Counted from the stretch's first letter, positions 8,305 to 16,993 are shown. The stretch: 64,000 nt of DNA from Desulfopila inferna (GCF_016919005.1 NZ_JAFFQE010000008.1:62001-126000); one strand, 5' to 3'. Notes: generated by a model from the sequence alone, not told the origin. Numbers and translations are program-made.

Positions 8305-9519
8305 TTATGCCTGGCCTAGTGGGACCAGCAGCATATCTCCGGTCATTTTCAGTGCCTTATCGCCTGACGCCCGGCATTTTTCCCTCACGGCTTTAAGTAC
8401 CGCACCGGCGGCAGTCTTCTGCCAGAACCACTCGGTGAAGGTGGCATCGTCCGTTAATATCATATCCGGACGAAACATCACAGATTCGAAATAGACCGAC
8501 TTGAGATCCTGTGCCGCAAAACGAAGGGCCGCGTCCAGTGAAGATATGTGCTCACCCGGTGTCATGGGGATCTCAGAGAGAAAATCAGTGAACAGCTGCA
8601 GTGCAGCATCCGGCGTAAAATAGATTACAGCGGAATAACCGCGTTTTTCAATGCCGATATCATACCAGGAGCGAAATTCCCCGACTTCACGGCTGAATGC
8701 TTCCAGTAGTTTCTCTGTTTCAGTTTTTTGTGTGATTGGACCGACGAAAGTAACCGGACAGGCCAGCTGATCAAGCGAATATTGTGACGTATTTTTTTTG
8801 GGGACGTCATGAGGAAAATCCTCCAATACCGGACCCATTTCCGCCTCCAGAAGGATCAGGGCTGCCAAGACCACCTGTCGTTGAAAGTCAGGATTGCCCG
8901 GAAGTCCCAAAGGACGGCCCAAGGCAAACGGCACCCACAGGGCTCTGGGGGGCTGAATGGTTTGAGTATGCTCTCTGATCAGGCTAATCTGAGTAGTTGG
9001 GATTCCTTCGGCTTCCAGATAATGTGCCAGCGCGCCCACGGCGCGGGTGCAGAGAGGTCAGACCGGCACCAGCAGGGCCGCATCAACCTGATCACCTCTC
9101 AGCAGCCCGGCAAGCTTGTTTGCCGCGGTTTCCATGTCTGCCGGATCAGTGGCCCCCATAAACGAATAGTGAAAATCCGCCACGGATCCGATGGATTTAT
9201 GGGCGGCAAGTTCATGAAGCCGGTCCAGGGGAAAAGCCACATTCCAGTCCTGTTGAAATCCGGTGCGGTCAAAATTCGTTGAAATATGGGACATCACCAG
9301 ATCTTTGGCTATGCAGGAGTCTGCGATCACGCGGAAATCGCCAGACATCCCTTCAAAGGGACGATCATCGCGGCGATGCAGTCCCGCAGTTGAAATAATG
9401 GCAACGCGGCGCCGGGCAAGTGGTGTGCCCGGAGCCCAAGGGCGGGTCTCAAAGGTTGGGCAGGGCAGTTTTGCCAGGAAAGAGCGCAAGGGTTCGGGTA
9501 TGGTGTTCAATCGTGCCAT
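8305..9519 (-). CDS. GrdB-type selenoprotein, UGA read as selenocysteine
   Basis: A 404-residue protein of the glycine/betaine/sarcosine/D-proline reductase selenoprotein B superfamily. The frame is broken only by TGA at 9060-9058 (codon 154) and then runs open to TAA. Around it the protein reads VPV-U-PLCTRAVGALAHYLE, matching the U-x-x-C-T motif of GrdB, where Sec and Cys form the redox pair. Upstream marks are STAGLHRRDDRPF, GDFRVIADSC and HISTNFDR; downstream are IREHTQTIQPPRALWVPFALGRPLGLPGN. A SECIS-like hairpin begins 6 bases after the TGA. In known systems this family cleaves C-N bonds with a Pfr/GrdA partner; no partner gene lies here, so the substrate is unknown. Without Sec insertion a 153-residue product would result. 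The two open halves could be mis-annotated as separate genes. Confidence 0.85.
9025..9051 (-). promoter_or_regulatory. Bacterial SECIS-like stem-loop after the UGA codon
   Basis: In the mRNA (minus strand) the UGA is followed after six bases by a hairpin. The perfect inner stem is CGCGCC/GGCGCG with a GUG loop, extended by an outer TGC/GCA pairing with small bulges. The apical loop begins with G and lies about 18 bases after the UGA, which fits the known bacterial SECIS rule (short apical loop with an early G, roughly 16-37 bases from UGA). It supports, but does not prove, selenocysteine insertion. Confidence 0.7.
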
Positions 9520-10168
9520 TAGGTCTGCTCCTTATATTTTGTTTAACTTTGTTATACAATACTATCTAATTCAAACAAAATAATGCCTTTTCTGATCATT
9601 TATCAACCGTGATACCGTCGTATGAAGCCGAATCTCCCGGGTTGCTGTTTTTGCAGTTTTTTGTGGACTTCATGAAAGTCTGGAGCAAAACCTTAATTTT
9701 CCAACCTGTGCTTCAGGTTGTATTGCTTAATTTTTCAGGAAGCGGTCAACTCAAGCCCACTGCTCTGGCACGGTGGGGATTCGACTGTTCCTCTTTCTTT
9801 CCAGATCTTTGTCTGATTTCCAGGATGTTCCGGTTGCAGAAATATTTGAGAGGCGATTGCTATGGAATCAGTGTCGGATTGCTCTGGAATATTCGCTTGT
9901 AACGAGCATCCTTTTTTCAGTCTCCTTGGTAACCGAGATATCGTAATCACGTGAAGCTCACGTAAAAGAAGGTTCAGAATTTACCTTGTGGCAGGGGCTA
10001 CTTTTGGTGGTGGGGGAGGGGGAAACCGAATACATTTTAGCCTATTCGGGGTCCTCTATGATAGAGGTTAATAAATATTTAGTGTCTGTCCAGAATGAGC
10101 AATTTACGGACAGACACTAAATGACCTTAAAACTGGTATCGAAACCTTGGGCTCCTCTAAATTTTACT
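9520..10168. other. 649-base intergenic region with three hairpins at one end
   Basis: No credible gene. The half next to the selenoprotein start is AT-rich and should hold its promoter. The other half contains a G-rich run at 10010-10022 and three adjacent inverted repeats at 10026-10122 that are annotated separately. Confidence 0.45.
10026..10122. repeat. Cluster of three adjacent inverted repeats
   Basis: First, CCGAATA at 10026-10032 pairs with TATTCGG at 10043-10049. Second, CCTCTAT at 10053-10059 pairs with ATAGAGG at 10061-10067, a near-continuous palindrome. Third, 15-base arms at 10077-10091 and 10108-10122 (core AGTGTCTGTCC/GGACAGACACT) match perfectly around a 16-base loop. They lie 3' of the minus-strand gene ending at 10169. 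No T-run follows on either strand, so a simple terminator is unlikely; a remnant of a mobile element or a folded RNA is possible. Confidence 0.65.
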
Positions 10169-10825
10169 CTATTTGTTCTTTACTGGTTTATTAGGATTAT
10201 CTACTTTGGTTGAGCCGTTTGGATCAGTTGACTTGTCAGGTTTATTTGGATTGTCGGTTTTCTCTTCTGTTGGCTCTTCTGTTGCTGGTGGCGGCTCTTC
10301 TGTTGCCGGTGGTGGTTCTTCTGTTGCTGGTGGTGGTTCTTCTGTTACCGGTGGTGGTTCTTCTGTTACCGGTTCTGATGGAACTATGGTTAATTCATGA
10401 GTATAATCGCTCTCTTCATTGTCATCATACGCTGTCATAGCTAAATACGCAGTGCCTTCAAAATTACCAACTGTACAAAGAGGATCATTAACATTATCAG
10501 TAATACAGGTCAATTCATCCGGTGCAAGATACTCACAAGTATTATCGTAGTTACTGCAACGGACCGACTCAAAAACATCAATAAAGTAGTTGTAGGCAAA
10601 GTTACTCTTTAAATTTCCGTTATCATCAAATCTTGAGTCAGAACCATAATATAAACGATACCCCACTACATACTCTTCCGGTGGATTTTCTTGCCATGTA
10701 AGCTCTACCGTTCCATTATCATACGCGTTCGCGTATCCCGCATATAAAACAAAGATGAATAGACCTGAGATAAAGAGCTGTTTATGGTTACGTAGTTTCA
10801 ATTTTGTTGTTCTTCTTTTAGTCAT
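10169..10825 (-). CDS. Secreted protein, fibronectin III-like with TEEPPPA repeats
   Basis: A 218-residue exported protein. The ATG at 10825 is chosen because it gives a basic N-terminus, a hydrophobic core and an ANA cleavage site near residue 33; an open frame extends further upstream but has no signal. The mature part begins with a fibronectin type III-like strand pattern (VELTWQENPP, YRLYYGSDSRFDDNG, TAYLAMTAYDDNEESDYTHELTI) and holds four cysteines that could form two disulfides. Then comes a low-complexity spacer of about five TEEPPPA heptads and a Lys/Asn/Pro-rich tail. It resembles cell-surface proteins with a proline-rich stalk. Partner and function unknown. Confidence 0.72.
   Translation of the reverse strand: MTKRRTTKLKLRNHKQLFISGLFIFVLYAGYANAYDNGTVELTWQENPPEEYVVGYRLYYGSDSRFDDNGNLKSNFAYNYFIDVFESVRCSNYDNTCEYLAPDELTCITDNVNDPLCTVGNFEGTAYLAMTAYDDNEESDYTHELTIVPSEPVTEEPPPVTEEPPPATEEPPPATEEPPPATEEPTEEKTDNPNKPDKSTDPNGSTKVDNPNKPVKNK
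10277..10375. repeat. 21-bp tandem repeats coding for a Pro/Glu stalk
   Basis: Almost five copies of a 21-base unit (consensus starts TTCTGTTGCTGGTGGTGG on the plus strand) encode the TEEPPPA heptads of the secreted protein on the minus strand. Copies differ by a few bases, mostly GCT/GCC/ACC at one codon. Such arrays change copy number easily by slippage. Confidence 0.85.
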
Positions 10826-11172
10826 TCCGATTTCTTCAATTGAGGTTAATGTATAAGGACCGCATCTTCTATAAAAAGCAGCCAAGGGATCGCCGCCCAT
10901 ATAGCAGTTTTTATGCCACGGGCAGCGTATCATGGAAGCCGCGGCCTCTATCACTCGATATGCTTTAATAATCAGGCCTTATAGCTAGAACGCAGATGTA
11001 AATAAGGATTTGCAATGGAGAGGAAGAGGAAGTTACTTGAGAAGATCAGCGAAAATTTGCACACTTCTGTACATCAACTGCACTTCTTGCACCTTCCTGT
11101 TTTGCTGACTTCACTTGATAAAACGAGGAGTAGCAGGATTGATAAAAGACATTATACGTGAGGGGGTACACC
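10826..11172. other. Intergenic region upstream of two divergent genes
   Basis: About 347 bases between the secreted-protein gene (minus) and the VOC gene (plus). An open frame continues from 10825 to 10954 on the minus strand but lacks a start signal or a plausible N-terminus. Three TGCAC words occur at 11058, 11079 and 11088. No firm promoter or RNA was identified. Confidence 0.35.
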
Positions 11173-11595
11173 ATGAAGCCACTGATCTCTGTTGTCACTT
11201 TGGGTGTCGATGATTTGGAGAAGACCGTTAAGTTCTACCAGGATGGTCTAGAGTTGAAGACAGAAGGAATAATAGGAAAAGAATTTGAATATGGAGCAGT
11301 CGCCTTCTTTGATCTCAGTGCGGGATTGAAATTGGCACTTTGGCCAAGGGAGAGCATATCTCATGATTCTGGTCTGCCGAAAGGAAATATATCACCTACT
11401 GAATTTACCATCGGTCACAACGTTACCTCGAAGGAGGAAGTGGATGCTGTGATGGCGCAGGCTCACAGCGCTGGCACCAACGTCTTAAAAAAGGCGCATG
11501 ATACTTTCTGGGGCGGTTACGCAGGATATTTTCAAGACCCTGATCAACACCTTTGGGAAATCGTCTGGAATCCTCATTTAATCCCTGAAGAATAA
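11173..11595 (+). CDS. VOC family protein (glyoxalase/bleomycin resistance fold)
   Basis: A 140-residue cytoplasmic protein of the vicinal oxygen chelate superfamily. It opens with SVVTLGVDDLEKTVKFYQDGLEL, the usual first beta-alpha unit, and ends with GGYAGYFQDPDQHLWEIVWNPH, the usual last unit with the metal-ligand glutamate in WEIVWNP. Related small VOC proteins act as lyases, dioxygenases or binding proteins, so the substrate cannot be stated. The ATG at 11173 is chosen over an upstream GTG at 11158 because GAGGGGG lies 5 bases before it. It stands alone between two gaps. Confidence 0.82.
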   Translation: MKPLISVVTLGVDDLEKTVKFYQDGLELKTEGIIGKEFEYGAVAFFDLSAGLKLALWPRESISHDSGLPKGNISPTEFTIGHNVTSKEEVDAVMAQAHSAGTNVLKKAHDTFWGGYAGYFQDPDQHLWEIVWNPHLIPEE

Positions 11596-11813
11596 TGTAA
11601 TTTTCACTGGCTAAACTTCCCTATCATGCTCATTGTTTTGGCTATGAAAAAAAGTGTGGCAGCAGGTGATTAAAAAAGAAAGACCCTTTTCCCTGCATCA
11701 ACGTCCTGAATTATTAAGGTAGAAAAGGCATAATTTCCATAAACAGAGAGTAACCGGCATACTGAATCCTTTTTATCCTCTACTGATCAGGTTCAAGGAG
11801 TGCTGACAAACAA

Positions 11814-12623
11814 ATGGAAATATTTTATCAGACGCTGCAGAATCTTGGCTATACCCATCCCATCCATCCCACCATTGTATACCTGCCAATCGGCGGGGTC
11901 ATGGCAGCATTGATTTTCGGGATCGTTGCGGTGATTCTCAATCGCTACAGTTTTGTGGTCTCCGCCAGGCACAGCTGTGTTCTGGCGTTTTTTGCCGCAT
12001 TCCCGACCATTCTTCTGGGCTATATGGACTGGCAGTATTATCACGCCGGCACCTGGATGTTTCCAATCAGGATGAAAATCTATCTGGCCGCTGCTCTTGT
12101 CGTACTTCTTCTTATCACCATTTTGAGCCACTACATTTTCAGAGCCGGCATGAAAACCATCCTTTTTCTCTATTCCCTGTGTTTCATAAATGTGGTGGCC
12201 ATTGGATATTATGGGGGCGAATTAGTTTTTGCCGGTTCGCATTGGCAACTCGATGCACAGGAACAGGAGAAGGCAGCAGATGGAGAGTCACAGGAAGAAG
12301 TGACCTGGGCTGATATCTCGGTAATTTTTGAGCAACATTGTAACATGTGCCACACAGGATCCAGTGCTCCGCACGATCTCCGCTTGGACAGCTACGAAGA
12401 GGTAATGGAAGGCAGTGAGAACGGCAAAGTCATCATTCCGAATAAGCCGGGCGAGAGCGAACTCGTCTTAAGGATGAAGGGCAGGAGCGAACCGGCAATG
12501 CCATTCCGACAGCCGCTGCTACCGGAAGAGACTACTCAGACAATAGTACGCTGGGTTGATCAGGGTGCACCAAAATCCACTAGCGGTAAGACCGCTATAG
12601 CGCTTCGGGGCGACTTTTTGTGA
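11814..12623 (+). CDS. DUF2231 membrane domain fused to a cytochrome c domain
   Basis: A 269-residue protein with two parts. Residues 10-145 hold four membrane helices of the DUF2231 type, beginning with GYTHPIHPTIVYLPIGG, whose histidines could bind heme or metal. Residues 160-265 form a periplasmic class of c-type cytochrome domain with one heme site (CNMCH near residue 177) and a later MPFRQPLLPEE segment whose Met may be the second heme ligand. This layout is known from Planctomycete-type cytochromes. It probably passes electrons across or along the membrane; the partner is unknown. The SDR gene starts 25 bases downstream, so they are likely co-transcribed. Confidence 0.82.
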   Translation: MEIFYQTLQNLGYTHPIHPTIVYLPIGGVMAALIFGIVAVILNRYSFVVSARHSCVLAFFAAFPTILLGYMDWQYYHAGTWMFPIRMKIYLAAALVVLLLITILSHYIFRAGMKTILFLYSLCFINVVAIGYYGGELVFAGSHWQLDAQEQEKAADGESQEEVTWADISVIFEQHCNMCHTGSSAPHDLRLDSYEEVMEGSENGKVIIPNKPGESELVLRMKGRSEPAMPFRQPLLPEETTQTIVRWVDQGAPKSTSGKTAIALRGDFL

Positions 12624-12648
12624 ATCAACACCTTGATATGAGGACATT

Positions 12649-13470
12649 TTGAGCATAGGAAAAACTTTGCAGGATCAAATAGTGCTGGTCACGGGTGCAA
12701 GTTCCGGAATCGGAAAAGGGGTTGCCGTTGCCATGGCCCAAGCCGGAGCAAAAGTTATTATCAACTATTTATCTGATCAGAAGGGGGCAGATCAGGCAGT
12801 GCAGAGTATTAAAGAGAACCTGGGCAGTGCCATAGCCATTCAGGCGGATGTAAGCAGCGAAGACCAAGTCAGGGAAATGATGCAGGCCGCCTGTAAGGAA
12901 TTTGGAACTATAGATATTTTAGTGAACAATGCCGGTATTCAGCAGGATTCCGGTTTCCTGGATATGTCTCTGGCCGGTTGGCAAAAGGTCATTGATGTCA
13001 ACCTCACGGGAAGTTTTTTATGTGCCCGGGAAGCCGCCAGGGAATTCTGCCGCAGAGGAGTGGTTCGGGATCGTTCCAGGGCCGCCGCAAAAATGCTCTT
13101 CATCAGTTCAGTTCACGACACTATTCCGTGGGCCGGCCATGCAAATTATGCCGCGTCGAAGGGTGGTTTGCTGATGCTAATGAAAAGCCTGGCGCAGGAA
13201 CTGGCACCTCACAAGGTTCGGGTGAACTCCATCTCGCCCGGCGCGGTGAAAACCAATATCAACAGAGATACCTGGGAAAGCCCTGAGGCGGAAGAGAAAA
13301 TCCTCAACCTTATTCCCTACAACCGCGTCGCAGAGCCAGACGATATCGCTCCGGTGGCGGTCTGGCTGGCATCGGATGAGGCGGATTATATCACGGGAGC
13401 CACCATCTATGTGGATGGAGGAATGTTGCTCTATCCCGGTTTTGGCACCGGAGGAGAAGTCTGCCGCTGA
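12649..13470 (+). CDS. Short-chain dehydrogenase/reductase
   Basis: A 273-residue classical SDR. It has the cofactor motif TGASSGIGKG (about residues 15-24), the NNAG motif, and the catalytic set of Ser in ISSVHD with YAASK (Tyr-x-x-x-Lys). The C-terminal ADYITGATIYVDGGMLLYPGF matches the glucose 1-dehydrogenase-like group. There is a short insert after the fourth helix (CRRGVVRDRSRAAAK). Start is TTG at 12649, with GAGGACAT directly before; an ATG start is not available near it. It would oxidise or reduce an alcohol or sugar with NAD(P). It follows the cytochrome gene closely, but a joint pathway is only a guess. Confidence 0.87.
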   Translation: MSIGKTLQDQIVLVTGASSGIGKGVAVAMAQAGAKVIINYLSDQKGADQAVQSIKENLGSAIAIQADVSSEDQVREMMQAACKEFGTIDILVNNAGIQQDSGFLDMSLAGWQKVIDVNLTGSFLCAREAAREFCRRGVVRDRSRAAAKMLFISSVHDTIPWAGHANYAASKGGLLMLMKSLAQELAPHKVRVNSISPGAVKTNINRDTWESPEAEEKILNLIPYNRVAEPDDIAPVAVWLASDEADYITGATIYVDGGMLLYPGFGTGGEVCR

Positions 13471-13635
13471 ATATATCCGGACAGAGGAGCAGGATCTTAC
13501 CCAAATCAACGTTAATCCAGCAGGGCTGGATAAGTCTGGATAAATCCCTTTGCAACGAGGCCGTTTCTGGCCCCTCAGGAATTTTTTCAGGACAGCTAAG
13601 CAGCGAGAAAACGATTTTATTATTGATTGAAATCG

Positions 13636-13842
13636 CTAGCTTTTTTTAGGTGCTGTTTTCGTTTTTTCTTTCTCGCTTGCTCTGACAAGAAATTTTGCGC
13701 CCTTAGCAATTGATACTTGTCTTTTCCCTTCAAACATCACACTGATTGTTCCACAGCTGTTTACCTCAAGAATTTTCCCTACACCCCATTCTGCCATTTT
13801 GTTATGTCTAACTTTTTCTCCAGCACACAGCATCGCTATCAT
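13636..13842 (-). CDS. Small DUF3553-like protein
   Basis: A 68-residue protein with a small beta-barrel pattern: GEKVRHNKMAEWGVGKILEV, then TISVMFEGKRQVSI and a basic Lys-rich tail. The W-G-V/L-G-K/Q motif is typical of DUF3553, also seen at the C-terminus of UvrD-type helicases and related to CarD/Tudor-like domains that bind RNA polymerase or other proteins. A standalone copy of this size is common in Desulfobacterota-like genomes by recall. The ATG at 13842 has a purine-rich AGGAGGCA upstream. Function unknown. Confidence 0.7.
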   Translation of the reverse strand: MIAMLCAGEKVRHNKMAEWGVGKILEVNSCGTISVMFEGKRQVSIAKGAKFLVRASEKEKTKTAPKKS

Positions 13843-14200
13843 TTTTGCCTCCTAAGAATTTTTACTTCAACATTTAAACTATAAGTATTAATGTGACTAA
13901 ATCTCCAACTATTTGTCACATAACCCAAAAAAGATGAATATTCATACAGATGGAGAATTATTTTTTATTCACTGTACCTTGGATAAATCCTGTCCTTATG
14001 AGTAATGTCGAAATGGGGGCAGAAATGCGCATGATCAAAAAACGTAGGAATATTCAAAGATTACCAAAATAGAAAATCTCCATTCTTTAAATCTACCCGG
14101 AAAGATACTTCTTTTTTCAACAATAATGATTACCGCTTTTAGACTGACGTTCTTATGCCTGATGGCTTAAGAGAATAGCTCTACTGAAGGTTAAATATTC
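13843..14200. other. AT-rich intergenic region
   Basis: A 358-base AT-rich stretch between divergent genes (the DUF3553-like gene on minus and DUF2914 on plus). It contains the 12-base palindrome ATGAATATTCAT at 13934-13945 and long A/T runs. Promoters for both sides probably lie here but no clear box pair was fixed. Confidence 0.4.
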
Positions 14201-14629
14201 ATGAAAAATTTATTTGTGAAATTGTTTCTCATCATTAATACCACCTTGATGTTCGCTTTTTCGAATGTAGCCTGGACGCAGGAGGTAATTGTTCCACCAG
14301 AAGTTGCGCCTGAGCTGATCAAGGCAGTTATGTGTGAATCCATTCAGGGAATCACGCCCGTAAACGAAGCCATTGTTTTTTCCGTCGAGCTGGGCCGGGT
14401 TCTTTGTTTTACGGAGTTTGACCCGGTGCTTCAACAAACGGTTATTTACCATAGATGGTATTACCGTGGCGTTCTGATATCACAAAAAAAGCTCACCATT
14501 AAGCCTCCCAGATGGGCATCGTTCTCAAGCATGCAGCTCAGAGACACGGATATAGGACCATGGCAGGTCGAAATAACCGATGCCGATGGAAATATCCTTC
14601 ACACCCTGCGATTCAGCATAACGGAATAA
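14201..14629 (+). CDS. DUF2914 family exported protein
   Basis: A 142-residue protein with a signal peptide (hydrophobic core residues 6-23, AWT-Q site) and one DUF2914-like domain: AVMCESIQGITPVNEAIVFSVELGRVLCFTEF, then IYHRWYYRGVLI, LTIKPPRWASFSSMQL and a final GPWQVEITDADGNIL. DUF2914 domains often sit at the C-terminus of larger envelope proteins, and are predicted beta-sandwiches. It lies 4 bases before the CdaA-CdaR fusion gene, so the two are translated together. It may act in the periplasm near the YbbR domain of that protein; this is inference from position only. Confidence 0.78.
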   Translation: MKNLFVKLFLIINTTLMFAFSNVAWTQEVIVPPEVAPELIKAVMCESIQGITPVNEAIVFSVELGRVLCFTEFDPVLQQTVIYHRWYYRGVLISQKKLTIKPPRWASFSSMQLRDTDIGPWQVEITDADGNILHTLRFSITE

Positions 14630-14633
14630 TTCA

Positions 14634-16082
14634 ATGGAACCATTGATTCTCGGCCTGCGCTGGCAGGACATCCTCGATATTCTCATAAACAGCTACATTC
14701 TGTTCAGGCTCTATGTACTCTTCAGAGGCACCAATGTAATCAGAATGGTACTGGCTATTTGTATGCTCTGGCTGCTGAAGCGGCTGGCGATAAGTATCGG
14801 ACTGATCGTCACCAGCTGGGTTATCCAGGGTATTATCGCTGTAGCTGCGTTGATTATCATAATTGTATTTCGTAATGAGATTGCCGGAGTTTTCCAGGTT
14901 CGCAGCTTAAGGTTGTTTTTCTGGGGAGTCCCTCAGCGCCGGATTCAGACGCCTGTCAATGTTATAACGGAAAGCGTCGAAGAACTTGCCCGCCGCAAAC
15001 TGGGTGCATTGATTGTACTTCCAATGAAAAAGAGCCTTGAAGAATTTATTCACGGAGGCGTCCTCTGGCAGGGAACACTCTCTCAGGAAATGCTGCTGAG
15101 TATTTTCTGGCACGGCTCACCGGTACATGACGGCGCCATTGTGATCCAAGGGAACCAGGTCATGAAAGTGGGGACCATTCTCCCGCTTTCAAAGAATAAA
15201 GAGCTGCCATCCCACTTCGGCACGCGGCATCGTGCCGCGGCCGGGCTTACCGAGCAGACAGATGCCCTGGTAATTGTGGTGTCAGAGGAGCGAGGCGAGA
15301 TCACGGTATTTAAGGATCAGTCGATTATCAATATAGAAAGAGTTCAGGAGTTGAGTGAAGTGCTGCAGGAATACGCCGGCACAGTGCCTGACAAATCGGG
15401 CGCCCGCCACCAGACAATCGAACTCGCCGTTGCTGCTTTAGGCTGCCTGGTCTTTATTTCCGGGATCTGGTTTAGTTTTGCCCGGGGGCTCGAAACTCTG
15501 GCAACCGTGGAGGTGCCGGTGGAATTTGTCAATCGTGACCAGGAGATGAAAATATTTTCAGCATCGGCGAGTAGCGTCAAACTTCAGATTAGTGGATCGG
15601 GATCCCTGATACGCTCCGTCACTCCGGATCAGTTAAACGTCAGACTCGATCTGGCAAACGCCGTCCCCGGCCAAAACGAGGTTCCCATTTCCCGTGAAGG
15701 GATCATCCTGCCTCCCGGAATCAGCCTGAAGCAGGTGGAACCGGAGACACTGGTGGTCAATCTTGACGTCCCCGAGCAGAAGAAACTGCATATTCAGCCG
15801 AACTGGACCGGAAAGCTATCAGAATATCTTATCATGAAGGAGGCTTCCATAGTTCCGGAGACGGTGGAGGTGATAGGCGGCAGACTGTCTCTTGAAAATA
15901 TTAAAACCATTTATACTGAAGCGATTCCCTTGAATGAAATCAGTTCTGATGGAAAAATCAAAGTCGGTATCATGCTTCTCCCCTCATCTCTGGAACTGGC
16001 CGATCAGTCTCAAAAGAAGGATATTGAAGTAACTTTTAATGTAGTCCCCAGACTACCTCCTCCTGATGCTGAGAATGAATAA
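14634..16082 (+). CDS. cdaA: Diadenylate cyclase CdaA fused to YbbR (CdaR) domains
   Basis: A 482-residue protein that makes the second messenger c-di-AMP from two ATP. Residues 10-80 hold three membrane helices, residues 100-235 the DAC domain with both catalytic motifs (DGAIVI at 166 and GTRHRAAAGL at 196), and after another helix (about 263-283) residues 290-480 form YbbR-type beta domains that should lie outside the membrane. In Firmicutes the cyclase CdaA and its regulator CdaR, a YbbR protein, are separate genes; here they are one chain. The start lies 4 bases after the DUF2914 stop with only a weak GGAA, so coupling is likely. All catalytic residues appear intact. Confidence 0.9.
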   Translation: MEPLILGLRWQDILDILINSYILFRLYVLFRGTNVIRMVLAICMLWLLKRLAISIGLIVTSWVIQGIIAVAALIIIIVFRNEIAGVFQVRSLRLFFWGVPQRRIQTPVNVITESVEELARRKLGALIVLPMKKSLEEFIHGGVLWQGTLSQEMLLSIFWHGSPVHDGAIVIQGNQVMKVGTILPLSKNKELPSHFGTRHRAAAGLTEQTDALVIVVSEERGEITVFKDQSIINIERVQELSEVLQEYAGTVPDKSGARHQTIELAVAALGCLVFISGIWFSFARGLETLATVEVPVEFVNRDQEMKIFSASASSVKLQISGSGSLIRSVTPDQLNVRLDLANAVPGQNEVPISREGIILPPGISLKQVEPETLVVNLDVPEQKKLHIQPNWTGKLSEYLIMKEASIVPETVEVIGGRLSLENIKTIYTEAIPLNEISSDGKIKVGIMLLPSSLELADQSQKKDIEVTFNVVPRLPPPDAENE

Positions 16083-16089
16083 GCAATCT

Positions 16090-16839
16090 TTAACGAGCCC
16101 TGAAGGCAAGGTCAAATTCGATCATAATGGGATCTTTTATGTAGAGTGCGCCGCCTAATGCAGAAAAAGGCTCAATGCCGAAATTCGTCTGCTCTATGAC
16201 AAATGTACCTTCTACCGTCAAACGATCCTCTTGCACTTGTGCCGTAACCGGAATTAAGGTTTGCCGTTCAAGCCCATGCAGGGTTATCACTGTATCAAGC
16301 ACCAATCTGGGGAGCTCACCGATGATCCTTTTGGTGCGGAAGCCAATGGTGGGGAAACGCTCAGCGTCCAGCACCTTCTCTCCCAGCATATTTTCCCGAG
16401 TACCCTGGGCGCCCTCCGGCGTCATTCCCGTTCCTGCAAAGGATCCACCGATTTCTTTCCGCAGGGGCATCGGGTCCACCTCGATGTCCTTTGCCTGGAA
16501 GACGATGTCCAGACGTGCCTCTTCATCCAACATGTTCTTTGGCAGGAAGAACGCGCTCTCCATCTTCTTCACCCTCATTACATGATTATGCCCCTTCTCC
16601 GCCAGCAAACCGCCCCGCCACAGAAATAAGCGCGCCTCCGATGCCTCACTGTCCATCTCAAAAACCCACCCCTCCTCTGCTGAGATGCCGGAGTAAAAAC
16701 TGCTTGGGAACTTGGGCTGCACTGCTCCGTTATCCGGTATATCCGTAACAGGACCGCCGCCTGGCGACCAACAGCCGATCAAAGCTATAGCGCTGACTGA
16801 AACCAATAGAAACGAAAAACTTTTCATGATTTTTTGCAT
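16090..16839 (-). CDS. YceI-like lipoprotein
   Basis: A 249-residue lipoprotein. The signal peptide ends in ALIGC (Cys about residue 23), so the protein is lipid-anchored. Residues 50-245 fit the YceI beta-barrel that binds isoprenoid-type lipids: GHNHVMRVKK near the start, a FQAKDIEVDP strand, ERFPTIGFRTKRIIG, GLERQTLIPV and the end FSALGGALYIKDPIMIEFDLAF. The ATG has GGAGG in front. It converges with the cyclase gene at 7 bases distance. Exact ligand unknown. Confidence 0.82.
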   Translation of the reverse strand: MQKIMKSFSFLLVSVSAIALIGCWSPGGGPVTDIPDNGAVQPKFPSSFYSGISAEEGWVFEMDSEASEARLFLWRGGLLAEKGHNHVMRVKKMESAFFLPKNMLDEEARLDIVFQAKDIEVDPMPLRKEIGGSFAGTGMTPEGAQGTRENMLGEKVLDAERFPTIGFRTKRIIGELPRLVLDTVITLHGLERQTLIPVTAQVQEDRLTVEGTFVIEQTNFGIEPFSALGGALYIKDPIMIEFDLAFRAR

Positions 16840-16993
16840 GGTAATTCCTCCAGTAGGATCACTGAACTTTTATACTAAATTTTCGTAAAAAGTTGCCAGG
16901 ATGTCAGAGGGCCAGAGAAAGACCTGCGGTGCTTGAAATCAGGCTATCTCGAATTCGGAGTTTAGGCCCGTATGGGTGCTGATCTCGACGCCG

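Noticed and set aside
8305-9039. Separate gene starting at GTG 9039
   Set aside because: The GTG is inside the SECIS-like hairpin and the upstream frame reads on through the UGA with family-level similarity on both sides, so it is the second half of one selenoprotein.
9609-9902. 97-codon open frame upstream of the selenoprotein
   Set aside because: No ribosome binding site, no recognisable domain, and odd residue composition (many Phe/Leu/Cys); it lies in the promoter region.
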